64,000 nt of DNA, from the NCBI GenBank assembly GCA_023525975.1, contig CM042034.1, forward strand, positions 65,345,279 to 65,409,278, written 5' to 3'. Positions 22,203 through 33,059 of the stretch are shown here, one piece after another. The notes under the pieces are model-generated. The model did not search any database, was not told where the DNA came from, and was given only the letters and a program-made list of their open reading frames with translations. Within the stretch, counting starts at the first letter, position 1. Each line of letters begins with the position of its first letter. The translations under genes were made by a program, and so were the position numbers. The stretch comes from Smallanthus sonchifolius (taxonomy: Eukaryota; Streptophyta; Magnoliopsida; Asterales; Asteraceae).

Positions 22203-23038
22203 CTATTGATGTCTCACACCGTATAGAAGATCGTTGTTTTTCCAACGGGATATCAAATGCACCCGACAACGATCCAACCAAAATCATCATTAGTACATAA
22301 AAATTTCATGTTTATATCGAATCCATAAAATCAAATGTTAAAAGATGTAGTTGACTTTAAAGAGTGAAATTAATCTAATTTGATACAAAGGTAACCGGTT
22401 TCAACTTGATTATCGGTAATTTATTCCTTTTCAAGCTTCAAGATACTTAAAAAAAATGAAAAGATAAGTTGACGATTCTTTCCCTAAAATGATAAGTGTC
22501 TTTGAATTTGAATTTAAGTTAAACCCTAAATTATATAACAGATGCACATTTCAAGCTGGTGACAGATAAATATATATTAACTTAATCACACTGGTTTGCT
22601 AATAATCAAAGTTGATCAATATGAGGGATTATGATATCAAACTACAGTTTTCAGATAATATTATCATGTTTCCAATTTTACACTCTTTTTTGCACCGTCT
22701 TGTTTAGATTCCGTTAAGGTGGTTTTTTTTATAACTTGCTACAATTTTGTTTAAGTTTTGATTTTAGGTTAAGCTGTACAACAAACCTCAAATGGCTATC
22801 CAATTATTCATTTGTGATAATTTTCTAAAAGCATATGTATATGAAAGCTTTATGGTATAATTATATTAATTCAGTGACTTAGCATCCTACAACCAGTAAA
22901 ATAAAATTTAATTATTGTGATTGTCTTGATGACCATGTGATTGTATCGTCTTGGCAAAGGGATGTTATAGGTAATAGATTGAAGAAGTAAATATAAATGA
23001 AAATCACTTTAGAATTAAATGAAAAGAAGGGTTCCCAC

Positions 23039-23100
23039 CGCGAGTCCTTGTTGCTGTTTCTGAAACAATTCTGCAATTGTTATCGTATTTTCTCCAAGGG
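23039..23100 (-). pseudogene. Possible Alba-domain exon fragment
   Basis: Between a 3' splice site (TTGGCAG) and a 5' splice-like GTGGGA lies a 62-base exon-like segment reading LGENTITIAELFQKQQQGLA. The pattern ALG, AE, K and GLAV resembles the helix after the start of plant Alba (RNA/DNA-binding) proteins, but it is short and the similarity modest. A chance reading is possible. Confidence 0.25.
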
Positions 23101-23191
23101 CTGCCAAGGTGATTTTCAAAACAAACATCAATCTTATAACCAATGAGAACTGTGAATCAAAACAATTTCCTGAACCAATGAGAACTATGAC

Positions 23192-24922
23192 TGATGTGCG
23201 TGAACTATATATTTTTAATAAGGATTTTCACACAAATATAAGTTTTAAATTTGGTTTTCACCTAAACTAGATTACACACACAAAGGCAAGTGTACCTGTC
23301 GAGTGGTAATATAGAGTTGATAAGAACCGAGTATCAATCCGTGGACACGATTTCACTACTTGATCCTTGTGATTAATTAAGCCTAGTGAGTTAAAATAGA
23401 TTTTTGTTTTTGGAAATTTAACTTGAGTGAAAGCAATTAGCAATTGAAAACACGTACATAAAATACTTAAAATAACAAGATAAAGGAAGGCTATCATCCT
23501 AGTTTGGAATCCACTTTACTAATTACGATGAAACATATGAATGACGATTTTATGATTATGTTAATGTTCTTTGAAGCGGTTGAACTAAAATCCAATTATA
23601 GATTATAATTCCCTAATCATTAAGAAGGAATTCGATGAGTAAATTGCATGTCATCCACTTAAGATTAGTTTAATTAGATAAAAGAGTGTAACTTCTTGAC
23701 TTATGAAATTCTAAAACAGAGTTATGTAAATTTTAAGCGTGAGTCATCATCACTTTCGATTAGTATAAATTTTGTTAGAGAAATGACATAACATTGTTCT
23801 TTGTTTTTCCAAATCTTGACCAAAGGGTTGCATGTCTTCATGTTTCTTTCACAATTAAGGTTTCAAAGATTATTCCTAATTCTTAGCTATAACATTTTAA
23901 CAAAAGATGTTAAAGTTATAAATAAATGTTAGTCTCATAAGTTTTCCAACATGATATGATTTCTCATTTATAAACCTTAAATTGTTCCACAAACACTTAG
24001 ACATACAAGACCACCAAGAAATTAACACAAAATCACCATTACATTAACATAATACTTAAGCCATAATCAATAGTTTAACATAATTAATTAAGTTTCATCA
24101 AAACTAGGATGATAAAGGAATTTAGCTCATAATGAGCATATTCATTACAACAAAGTAGCAAAATAGCAAGGAACTCATGATAAAACCGAAAGATCTAACC
24201 AAAAGTCCAAGCTAGGAATGTCTAGTGATGCAAGAGCTTCTTCTTTGTGATAAATAGACCTTCCAATACCTCCAAATGCCTTCTAAAGTCTGGTCCTCGA
24301 GAGTAAACAATGGGTAATCCCTCTCAAGAACCCCCTCCTCTAATGAACAAGTTGAATGCCTTTTATCTGCCTGAGAAGCTAAGCACGACCCGTGCTTAGT
24401 GGAGCACGACCCCGTGCTGGGGACCAGGTTGTACTCTGATTGCTTTGTCGTGAACATACTGCAGGAATTGTCGGCACGGGGGTTTGCTTAGTGAGGCACG
24501 ACCCGTGCTTCATGGGACACGGCCCGGGCTTCATTGGACACGATCCTAACTTCGAAAAAGCTGATTTCTGAATGTTTGGAAGGAAGCACGGCCCTTGCCT
24601 AGTTAAGCACGGCCCGTGCTTCACCCTTGTTTCCATCAACATGTAGAAGACTGAAAATAGGATCCGTCGGTGAAAACGGGGCTCAATTCTGAGTTGTAAC
24701 AAAGCGGGAAAGTGATAAACAAGTTTTGACAGTCGTAGGGTCGTTTCTCTTCATTCTTTGTTTATTTCTTTCACTTTTTCTTCATTTTGTTCTTCCGAGG
24801 GTTAATGGCCTACAAATTCAAATATGAACTAATTAAGTAATTATTCATATAAGTTTACATAAAAAATGGCCAAAATCAGGAATCAATTAATATGAAATAT
24901 ATGTATAATTTAGTGCACATCA
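23192..24922 (-). repeat. Solo LTR with intact TSD, inside the Helitron
   Basis: Plus-strand edges TGATGTGC and GCACATCA are a perfect inverted repeat. They are flanked by a perfect 5-bp TSD, ATGAC (23187-23191 and 24923-24927), so this is one complete LTR left by recombination between two LTRs. The CAAGTGTACCTG block at 23286 and the GAACCGAGTATCAATCCGTG block at 23326 match the solo LTR at 2173-3763 in reverse orientation. The U3 part (24380-24620) holds many palindromic GCACGGCCCGTGC-type repeats. No coding region. Confidence 0.88.
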
Positions 24923-25008
24923 ATGACTTAATCTTATAACCAATGAGAACCAGTCAATTAGTCAAATAGAAACATTTTCATAGTCAGAAGTTGTAATTTA
25001 GTTTATAC

Positions 25009-25411
25009 CTAAATAACATAATTACCATATTGGTATTGTGCTAGAGTACATACTGAGTTCCTTATTTCATCCATTGGACCATTCCAACTTGTGTATTTGG
25101 CTCATCACAATGCTCCAAAACCCTCTGTTGATATCATATATGATTAGTAGTTTACAAGAGTTTCCAACGTTAATAAATATAGAATAGTTTCTTTTTACTT
25201 GTATGACCCAAAAACCATAAGGATGTGATGAAAGAGCAACAACTTGCCCAAAGAAAGATGAAACTATAAACTGGATCCGATCTTGAGGCACACAGTCAAT
25301 GCATTTTTTAATAACATGATTACCATTCTGATTACGAAGACATTTCATCATTGAACCGTTTAGCTCACTAACCATCTGGTTCTGTTGATCAACATCAACC
25401 ACCTCTACTGC
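25009..25411 (-). pseudogene. Pumilio (PUF) RNA-binding domain fragment, two exons
   Basis: PUF proteins bind 3' UTRs with repeated helical units. Exon 25199-25411 reads AVEVVDVDQQNQMVSEL, then MKCLRNQNGNHVIKKCI and FIVSSFFGQVVALSSHPYGF. It ends at a GTAAAAAG donor (25191-25198). Exon 25009-25124 follows an AG acceptor and reads RVLEHCDEPNTQ, then after a frameshift MDEIRNSVCTLAQYQYGNYV. NGNHVIKKCI and YGNYV are the RNA-contacting helices of PUF repeats, and the exon order and splice sites match a plant APUM-type gene. Breaks: a frameshift near 25060 and a stop (TAG) where NYV is normally followed by VQ. Only about two of the usual eight repeats remain. Confidence 0.85.
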
Positions 25412-26226
25412 CTGATCAGAGATGATGTTGGAATGAATTATTTAAAGTTTAAAAAAAGAACTCAATCTAGGGTCTTTCTTAAATACCTACCATTTGTAAT
25501 AGGCCAAAATAAAAAAAATGTAATCAAAATACGATTTTTACAAAAGAATCAGTGGTTTTGGTAACATAAACCTTTTTCAAACACCAAAAGGAAGCAGAAA
25601 AATGTTGACAGTTTACTCACAAAGGAGAGTCTATAAACTCTTAACACTTTACTCATATCAAAATTGTATTCTTGTGTTAGTAAGCAATACAAAGAACCAA
25701 ATTTGTTATTTTATTGTTAACTCTGTGGGGTTGAAATATTTGAATTCTTAATGAAAACTGATTTTGACAAGTTTAACTTAAATAATGAATATTTGAGATT
25801 TGTCGTCCATAATCAATCAATGATCTTTACTTTGCAAAATCATGCAATCCAACCCAGCTGAAAAAACCCTAGCCTCTCTAAAGACCCAAAATTTTTCAGT
25901 GAAAAAACCATAAAAGTAGAGAGAGTGAGATACAATACCTGTAAAATCTTAAAAGCCAAACACAATTGAAAATACCCAATCGAGAACCCTAATGTGTGTA
26001 AAGACGAAAAATTCATGAGTATAGTCTGAATTTAAGTATTCAGTTCGTAGTTTCAAAACTTTGTAGAAAATCAATTATGATTACAACATGTTTAAATTAA
26101 TTACCTAACTAAGAAAATTAAGGGGAAGAGGAGAACCTCACAGATGCCAGGAATTCAAACATCAACAAATCGCAAAAACAAATTAGAGCTTGGAATACTA
26201 AGAACAAAATTGAAACCCTAACGTAC

Positions 26227-26480
26227 CTTGAGCCGCGGGGCAGCGGGAAATGGAAACGAAATGTGAAAGAAGAGGCAGAGCTAAAATATCTCTTTCCTCA
26301 ACTTCTTCTTACGGCGAAGAACCAAAGGATCTTGATATCTCTCTCTCATCTTTCTCTGATGGTAAAGAGAATGATGGGTTTCTCCAAATGGTGGGCGGCG
26401 ATGAAGGCGAGGATGAAGATAGAGAATAGGGGGAGGGAGCCGGCGAGAATGATTAGGGTTTCAATGAAAAGCTTTCTGTG
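26227..26480 (-). pseudogene. 5'-UTR-like exon with splice donor
   Basis: Minus-strand leader with AACCCTAATC, CT-rich stretches, and a consensus donor (CTCAAG then GTACGT, 26221-26226). It resembles a first exon of a host gene, possibly that of the Alba-like or Pumilio piece downstream, but no protein can be read from it with confidence. Confidence 0.35.
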
Positions 26481-26659
26481 TTAGGCAAATCCGGGTATAA
26501 CCCTACCCACAAAAGATCCGCGTGTAAAAATTACGGTGTTGATTTGGGCGGGAAATGCAATTTGCAGATAGCCTAATAAGAGGATACGTGTCCTTATTTA
26601 TTTTGATTTATTAAGTAGTATAAATATAGATTTTTTAAAATACTAGTAGGTGATAAATA

Positions 26660-26867
26660 GGGGCAATTACATATACCCCCTAAAAACTTCATTAATTACA
26701 TATATACATAACTTAAAATTTTATTTACGTATATCCCCTTCATAATTACAAATACACCCAACTGGTTAAAAGACTAATTTTACAAAAGACGGTATATATA
26801 ATTTAAGTTTTTGGATCGGATATATATGTAATTAGGGTTAAAAATAGGAGATATATGTAATTCTACC
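26660..26867. mobile_element. Small MITE (208 bp)
   Basis: Left end GGGGCAATTACATATACCCC and right end, complemented, GGTAGAATTACATATATCTCC are imperfect inverted repeats. ATAAATA flanks both sides (26653-26659 and 26868-26874). The superfamily is unclear from a 7-bp TSD. It sits 30 bases from the proposed Helitron 5' end. Confidence 0.65.
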
Positions 26868-26998
26868 ATAAATAATATTATTAAAACTATTAAAAACCAT
26901 TAAACTTATCTTGTTTAATAAAACTATTATTTTATTTTATCAAGCCTATCCTAATCTAATTCAACTAACTAACTAACCCACCCACCCTAATCCCCCTA

Positions 26999-27012
26999 CC
27001 CCCCCCCCCCCC
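26999..27012 (+). repeat. C14 homopolymer
   Basis: Fourteen cytosines in a row, just 22 bases left of a hAT insertion. Length may vary or be a sequencing artefact. Confidence 0.8.
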
Positions 27013-27048
27013 TTAAAAAAATTATCATCCTACCTAGTGGTGCACAAA

Positions 27049-27240
27049 TCGGTTTTTTAACCCAAACCGGTTCAACCCGACCCGAACCGGTTTGGTCAAC
27101 GAAAAGTCAAAACCGGTTTGGGCCCAAACCGGTTCGGGTTAAACCGGTTTAAGTAATGGAAATATGTAAACCAGTCAAACCGGTTCGGGTAGGTTTTAAA
27201 CCGGTTTGTCCTTTAAACCGGTTTAAACCGGTTTTTATAA
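27049..27240. repeat. Left subterminal AACCGGTT array of the hAT element
   Basis: About nine copies of AAACCGGTTT or one-base variants, in either orientation since the motif is palindromic. A mirror array of similar density is at 29699-29866. Confidence 0.85.
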
Positions 27241-27452
27241 AAAAAAAATCCAAATAAATTTTATATTTTTAATATAAAATCCATAATAAAATATAACAAA
27301 ATTAAAACATAAATTTCAACGTTTATTAATATTTGGAAAGTTCGAAAATTAAAAAACATGACAAAATAAAATTGTAAAAAATTACAAAAAATATAACAAA
27401 TATAAAACATTAAGTTCAACGTTTTATTTTTTGGAATATTGATTGATTATTC

Positions 27453-29515
27453 TTATGCGTTGTCTTCGGAACTAGAGCTTCGTAACCTAGCATCTTCGGC
27501 TAGTTCTTCATCCGTGACGGGTTCGGATATTCCAAGATCAACCTCGTTGTTGTGTATGACTTCTTCGGCTTGAATTTCATCTTCGAGAGAAGTTTGGTCT
27601 TGTATCCTATCCATCGCATCCAAATGGTCCTTCAAGCAAATGCACATTTCCATCGCTAGGGGTGTGAGTCTAGTCCTTCGTATCGATAATACCCTGCCAC
27701 TAAAAGAAAACGCAGATTCCGAAGCTACCGTGGAAGCTTGGACGGTTAGTATATCACGGGCCATGGCGGAAAGAATCGGAAACGAAGCTTCGTTTGTTTT
27801 CCACCATGCCAAAATATCAAACTCCTCAAAAACGATAGGAGGCATAAACGCTAAAAAGTTTGTGCCAATATACCTTCCGAGTTGGTACCTCGAGCCCGTT
27901 TACTAAATTCATTTAACATTTCGTTATATAAATTCAAATTAACATCTCTCGAGGTACCACTTGATGATGTACCCATTGTATCATGTGGAGTCGGAGTTGT
28001 ACCATATTTATGTAAATAAACATCAAATAAATCTTGTAAACATTTGTTAAAATATGTTTTTGTGCCTTGTGCAAAATGGATGTCTTCACTATCCAAATTC
28101 AAAGCGTAAGTAATTCTATCAATCAAGGTTTCAACCCCGTAAACATTTATGGTAGGGTTTAACGCGGCGGCGCAAGTTATAACGGGAAGCATTTCTTTAA
28201 AATATTTCACTAATTTTTCTTTCATCGGTTCTATCATTTTTGTAAAAAGATCGCTTTTATTTTCAAGCTCAGACAACTTGTTAGCCATTAAATATATTTG
28301 TTTTAGTGTTAATGGGCTTGTGGGATAATAAACACCGGATAAAAAAGTGGTGGCGGTTTTAAAAACTTCAAGCAATTCGGTTACGTCTTTTAAAATATCC
28401 CAATTTGGAGACGAAAACTTTTGAATTTTACGACGAGGTTTTGAGGCAAGCATATCATGAAATAGTTCTAAAGTTTCTCTTTGTCGTAAAGCGCTATAAA
28501 ACATAATATAAGTCGAGTTTCATCTTGTCTCGACGTCTCAATTCGGGCCTAAGCAAAGATTATTCGTATCACGACAAAATTTAATATAATCATGGTATCT
28601 TTTTCTGTTACTAAAAATATCTTTAAGCATTTGTCGAAAAGTATATGTTAAGTTTGAAACCTCTTCAATTGCAAGCCCGGCTTACACCGCCAAGTTAATG
28701 ATGTGTGCGACACATCGACTATGGAAAAAAACGTCGTTGCAAACGGGTTTATATTTAATTTTTAGTTTTTGAACCGCATTTGTATTATTAGATGCATTAT
28801 CAAAAGACATTGAAAAAAATTTATTTTGTAATTTAAATTCGTTAATAACACCATCCAATATATAAAATAAATTTTCGCCGGTGTGTGGATATTCAAACAA
28901 GTCAAAAGCGATTGTACGCTTCATCATTTGCCACGTATTAGGATCAACCCAATGCGCGGTAACGCAAAGGTACGAATCGGGTATACCATGTGGAGCCGAC
29001 CAAACATCGGTGGTTAAGTTTACACCGGTTTGCAAATTTTCAAAACCCAAAATTAATTCTTTTTTTGCTTTTTTCCACATTTTTATACAATCTCGTCTAA
29101 GGGTTGTGCGACTTACTTGGTGATAACGAGGTTGGAGTGTCTCTTGAATCATCCTTGTCAAGCGCGGATTGTCAAAGTGGTTGAACGGCAATCCTTCTTG
29201 AATCACTAACCTCGCCATTCGATCTCGAACAATATTTGGATCAAAGTTCCAAATTCCTCCTTCGCTTGTCATCGAGGCTTGACCTTCACTTGGAATTCCC
29301 TTCAATGACGGGCAAGATTTTTCCATATGCATTTTCAAACTAGTGTTTGAATCTTTCCCCAAAAACGCACCACACATCTTGCACCGAGCACGTTCCTTCC
29401 CGTTTGACAACAAACATAGATCGTAATTGCACCAAATTGCCGGATTTCTCGTTGTTGCTCGAATTTCCACAACGGTAACTTCGTTTGAGGAACCACCAAC
29501 ACCAAAACTTGCCAT
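27453..29515 (-). pseudogene. hAT transposase with BED zinc finger (broken)
   Basis: Cut-and-paste transposase. The start ATG is at 29513-29515. N-terminal BED finger: NPAIWCNYDLC, then CKMC and HMEKSC (residues about 25-70). RNase H-like core: NLTTDVWSA with the first catalytic aspartate and MSFDNASNN with the second. C-terminal hATC dimerisation domain: ASTVASESAFSFSGRVL, carrying the third catalytic acid. Acidic tail SSSSEDNA. Breaks: TAA at 28682-28684 after INLAV, TGA at 28538-28540 and 28520-28522 (both where tryptophan is expected), and a frameshift near 27855-27865. All three stops are explained by C-to-T or G-to-A changes. All functional domains are otherwise present. Confidence 0.93.
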
Positions 29516-29698
29516 GCTTTTTTTTTTTAAGTTTAGAGAGCGTTTTTGAGCGGTTAAAGAGCGGTTTTAGAGATTAGAGAGTGTAAAGAGAGGTGTGATC
29601 AACCCTAAACACCCCCCACCTATTTATAGTGTTTTAAGGGTGCAAAAAACTCCAAAAAAACGGCCAAAATCGACCCCAACGGCTATTTTTTGCCCAGC

Positions 29699-29866
29699 TC
29701 GAAAACCGGTTTATCAAACCGGTTAGGATGAACCGGTCCCTAACCCTATCTCATCCAGGAAGCTTCAAACCGGTTTCAAACCGGCGGTTTTTGGGCAACC
29801 CGAACCGGTTTGGCCCAAACCGGTTTAAGCCAAACCGGTTTTCCGGTTTGGAGGACCGGGTTAAAA
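29699..29866. repeat. Right subterminal AACCGGTT array of the hAT element
   Basis: About eight to ten AAACCGGTTT-type copies between the transposase leader and the right terminal repeat, mirroring the left array. They lie upstream of the transposase start, so they may also affect its expression. Confidence 0.8.
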
Positions 29867-30001
29867 AAAAAACCTGTTTTTTTGTGCACCACTAATCCTA
29901 CCCCTAATTCAAAATTTTTGAGCTAGATTAGAACTAATCTTAGTATTATCTCCTTCTTGCAATTTAATCCTAGTTAATTATTATTTAGTTAGTTACCTTT
30001 A

Positions 30002-30419
30002 GGCCCCTATGGATTTTGGTTTACGTTTTTGTAAGCTTATGCGTAATGGCAACAGATGTACTTGATTTAATTAATTTTGGTTGTTGAATTTTTGTAAGCT
30101 TATGTAGGATTATCGATGAACCTTTCAATTTGATTTTTTGTAAATGGTTCTATGGATTCCATTGGAAGGGTAGAAAGAGATTTCTTGAGATAAGTGGGTG
30201 AAGAATGGAAAGGTTGAGGGTATTTTTGTAATCCTTATACATTCTATTAGAAAATTTAGAATTCCATCACATAAGTGAATGAATGTTAAATTCCTTTGGT
30301 TGATGGAATTTGGTAGAATGTTTCCCAATTCCATGTCCATAAAAAACCAACCTAACACAATTTTGGACGAAAAGTTCTCCAATTCCAATTCCATCAGATT
30401 CTTTGAACCAAACGGGACC
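30002..30419. mobile_element. Tourist-like (PIF/Harbinger) MITE
   Basis: Flanked by TTA on both sides (29999-30001 and 30420-30422). Left end GGCCCCTATGG and right end, complemented, GGTCCCGTTTGG are similar over about 12 bases. The interior is AT-rich with no coding. The 3-bp TTA target duplication fits PIF/Harbinger. Confidence 0.55.
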
Positions 30420-30422
30420 TTA

Positions 30423-30880
30423 GCTTTCCAAACATATAATGAACTTCTCCAAACTCCAAGTTTTTGACCCTCAAATAACTGAAACAAAATCAGTGCGCAA
30501 AGATGTTATGAATCTGTCCAAGTTTATATTTTTGCAATCTTTTCACCTACTTAATATTTTGATAAAAAACAACGATTTTTGTTATAATTTGGCTAACGTA
30601 ATCATGTTTAACATGTTAAAATCCCATACATTTATTTGTTTTATAAACCCTTCAAACTTGTTCAAACTTTTTATATAAAAACTTGATTTTGATTTTTTTA
30701 GTTTCCTTTCAACTTCTAGAATCATGTTTCTAGTAAAATTCTATATTTTCAATTGAACCCCTCTAATATCTAACTTATTCATTCCAATTCCAACTAAATT
30801 CATATCTTCACTTTCAACCCTTATCTTTTCCAACCTTACAAAACACACCCTTAACTTGGTTTTATATATAAATAGAGTAA
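30423..30880. other. AT-rich spacer, possible half of another MITE
   Basis: The right part ends CCTTACAAAACACACCC followed by TTA (about 30833-30852), resembling one end of a Tourist-like element, but no matching left end was found. Confidence 0.3.
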
Positions 30881-32240
30881 CATTCAAATTGGTATGTAGC
30901 TATCTGACAAACAAAAAGGTTCTGGCTAGGAAGATGGGGTTCAGATCCAACCAACTCTTTCCTGTGAACTTTTATGTTAGAGGTACTACTTTAGAATGAT
31001 AACCACTTCTAGTATATGACAACCACATTCTACTAATTACAACCTCAACCCCCTCAACTATTCTAAATTTGTTTCTAACTTAACAAACATACTTAGGGAA
31101 TTCTTAAGGCATCTTTCTAATTCAAATTACTACAAGTGCAAGTTTATCCCTCTAACTTTGCAAGGCAAGTTCATAGTTCATCTTTTACTTTCGTACTTAG
31201 GGTGGAATATATACTCCTATATCAAATCAAATTATAGAGTTAAAAACTATCCTTTTGCAAAATCAATAGCAAACTTTCTAATTCTAGTAAAAACTAATTT
31301 GGTTTATACATGTTGCTATTCAATGACACTTTATACTACAAAGACTCTCATATTTTCTAAAATCTGCACAACCATAAACTTCGGGGAAGCCATGGGAGTA
31401 ACTAAATAGATCTATTGGTCTAACTACCCCATCTGGGCCTCAGGTTGATGCATGGCAATCAATTCCGAGCGTCCTTCAAGTTGACGTATTCTTTTAAACT
31501 TAGAAGGAGATGGATGTTCAGAAACTGCATACTAGACATTCATACTATCAGTCAAGGTGTTGGATAGGAGAGCATTCGACTACTAGGGTTGGTTGTGGAC
31601 TCATGTATAAAAGTTTATTTACTTGAAATGTGAAATTGTTTATGACTTGCACTCTGTTATCTATTACTATATATCTATTAAACATGTGTTCTCACCAACT
31701 TTTTAGTTGACCTATTTTAACATGTTTTTCAGTTGAAGCTAACTAAGACGTGATATGCTCATGCTAGGAATCAAGGATTATACTCTAGTGAACCTAGTTT
31801 AGATTTTTAATTCAATAAAAATACTATTTGTTGCTTTAATTGTTTTGGAAGTTGATGTAACAACTATTTGGTTTAATTATAATTTCCTTAGTATTATTTT
31901 GATCCATGTGTGATAATTCAATTTCATCGCCCCAGTGTATAATCCGCCTTGTGGGTGTGACACATGGGGTCGCTCGTACCCCATGTAAATTTTGTTTATT
32001 AGTATATATTTTGATGCCCGAGAAATTTTAACGCCGATCCCATGAATTTTTGACACAAACCCCTAAGAAAGTTTGATACCGATTCGAAGAAAAATTAATT
32101 GAAGATTTTAAAATTTTATAAATTAAACCTAATATACACTAATTAAGCTATATAAAAGAATTCTAAACTAATTGGACCCCGATCCCATGTCTTCTTTGTC
32201 AAAGGTAGATTCCAGGTGCATGCACTAATTGTGGTGGAAC
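30881..32240 (+). repeat. Gypsy LTR fragment and unassigned DNA
   Basis: Near 31440-31975 there are gypsy-LTR-like features: GTGTTCTCACCAACTTTTTAG, an AGTTGACC block, and a terminal CCGCCTTGTGGGTGTGACAC. The LTR start was not located, and no gag or pol lies near. 31985-32240 holds nothing I recognise. Confidence 0.35.
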
Positions 32241-32325
32241 TAGGAGTGTAAATAAGACAAACAGCTCGCAAGCTACATGGGATCGGATCAGTAAAATACT
32301 CGAACGAGTCAAGCTTAAACGAGTT

Positions 32326-33026
32326 TGTAGGATCGGTGATTACAAAATGGTTCTATTCTAGTTGAGATTGGCAGAAACAATCACAACTTTGCAATGTAAA
32401 CAGATAAACAAAGAGAATACTGATAACTACAAATTGTATTGATCTTCAATGTTTACAAGATTACAGAGAAAACTCTAAGGAAGCACACACTTGTACAAAT
32501 GTAAGATACAATACATATAATAGAACTTAGAATCAAGACAAACCCTTGATTCTGAGGATCAGATCAAACACAGACAGTTGATCTTGGACAGTTACAAGCT
32601 ATACTACAATTGGTAGACAACTAAAAGACAAACTGCAGCAAACAGTTGTGTTCAGGTCAAAAGTCTTCTTAGGAATCTTTGCAGCAGACTTCAGAAGTGG
32701 TTTGTCTTTAATCATCTGCACCAATAACATTCCTTCTGTTGATAGATGTGTCATTGTTGTAGCAGAGGTGTCAGTAGAAAAGTCAAAGCTGCTGATGATT
32801 TGCCTATCAGTAGCATCAAGTGTTTGATGCTGCTGAGAAGCCTATTAACAGCAACTCTGGACTTCAGCAGATAAGGCTATCCGCAACATAATTGTTCATC
32901 AGCAGGAGAACAACTATCTGCAGCAACTAACCTTATCCGTAGCAGCTTATTGGTCAGTAGCAAAAATGTGGAGTCCGAAGCAGTTGTACTTAGAGAATTT
33001 TGTAGCCATCAGTCTTTATCTCTACA
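32326..33026 (-). repeat. 3' LTR of the SIRE-type copia element
   Basis: 701 bases, from TGTAGGATCGG to ATCTCTACA in plus orientation. It aligns with 38085-38781 along its length, with scattered substitutions. It includes CAGCAGC- and ATCCGCAGC-type subrepeats (about 32760-33000) that also occur in the internal region at 37680-37945. Confidence 0.85.
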
Positions 33027-33045
33027 CACTCCCCCTAGAATGATG
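33027..33045 (-). promoter_or_regulatory. Polypurine tract of the SIRE-type element
   Basis: On the minus strand TTCTAGGGGGAGTG directly precedes the 3' LTR start TGTAGAGATAAAG. This primes plus-strand DNA synthesis in LTR elements. Confidence 0.8.
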
Positions 33046-33059
33046 CTACCAAAACTTTC

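Larger units (their letters stand above)
21246..26630 (-). mobile_element. Probable Helitron carrying host-gene fragments
   Basis: Read right to left, the proposed 5' end is TCTATATTTATACTAC at 26630, resembling TCTATACTATATAATAAA at 57510. The proposed 3' end is near 21246: ATACACGGGTCTATAACC, a decayed form of the hairpin termini at 54995 and 57843. A Helitron helicase C-terminus (21381-21503) lies about 135 bases inside that end, which strongly supports it. Between the ends are minus-strand gene pieces: an untranslated-like exon (26227-26480), Pumilio exons (25009-25411), an Alba-like exon (23039-23100) and other exon-like DNA (21780-22200). A solo LTR with its own TSD interrupts it. The 5' end and the assumption that this is one element are inference. 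Confidence 0.5.
27035..29894 (-). mobile_element. hAT element with defective transposase gene and perfect TSD
   Basis: Both ends read TAGTGGTGCACAAA (right end complemented). Flanks are a perfect 8-bp TSD ATCCTACC (27027-27034 and 29895-29902). The 2.86-kb element carries one minus-strand transposase gene (27453-29515) and dense AAACCGGTTT arrays at both ends (27049-27240 and 29699-29866), the likely transposase-binding sites. The gene has three stops and one frameshift, so the copy is non-functional. The exact TSD and readable gene indicate a recent insertion compared with its neighbours. Confidence 0.95.
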
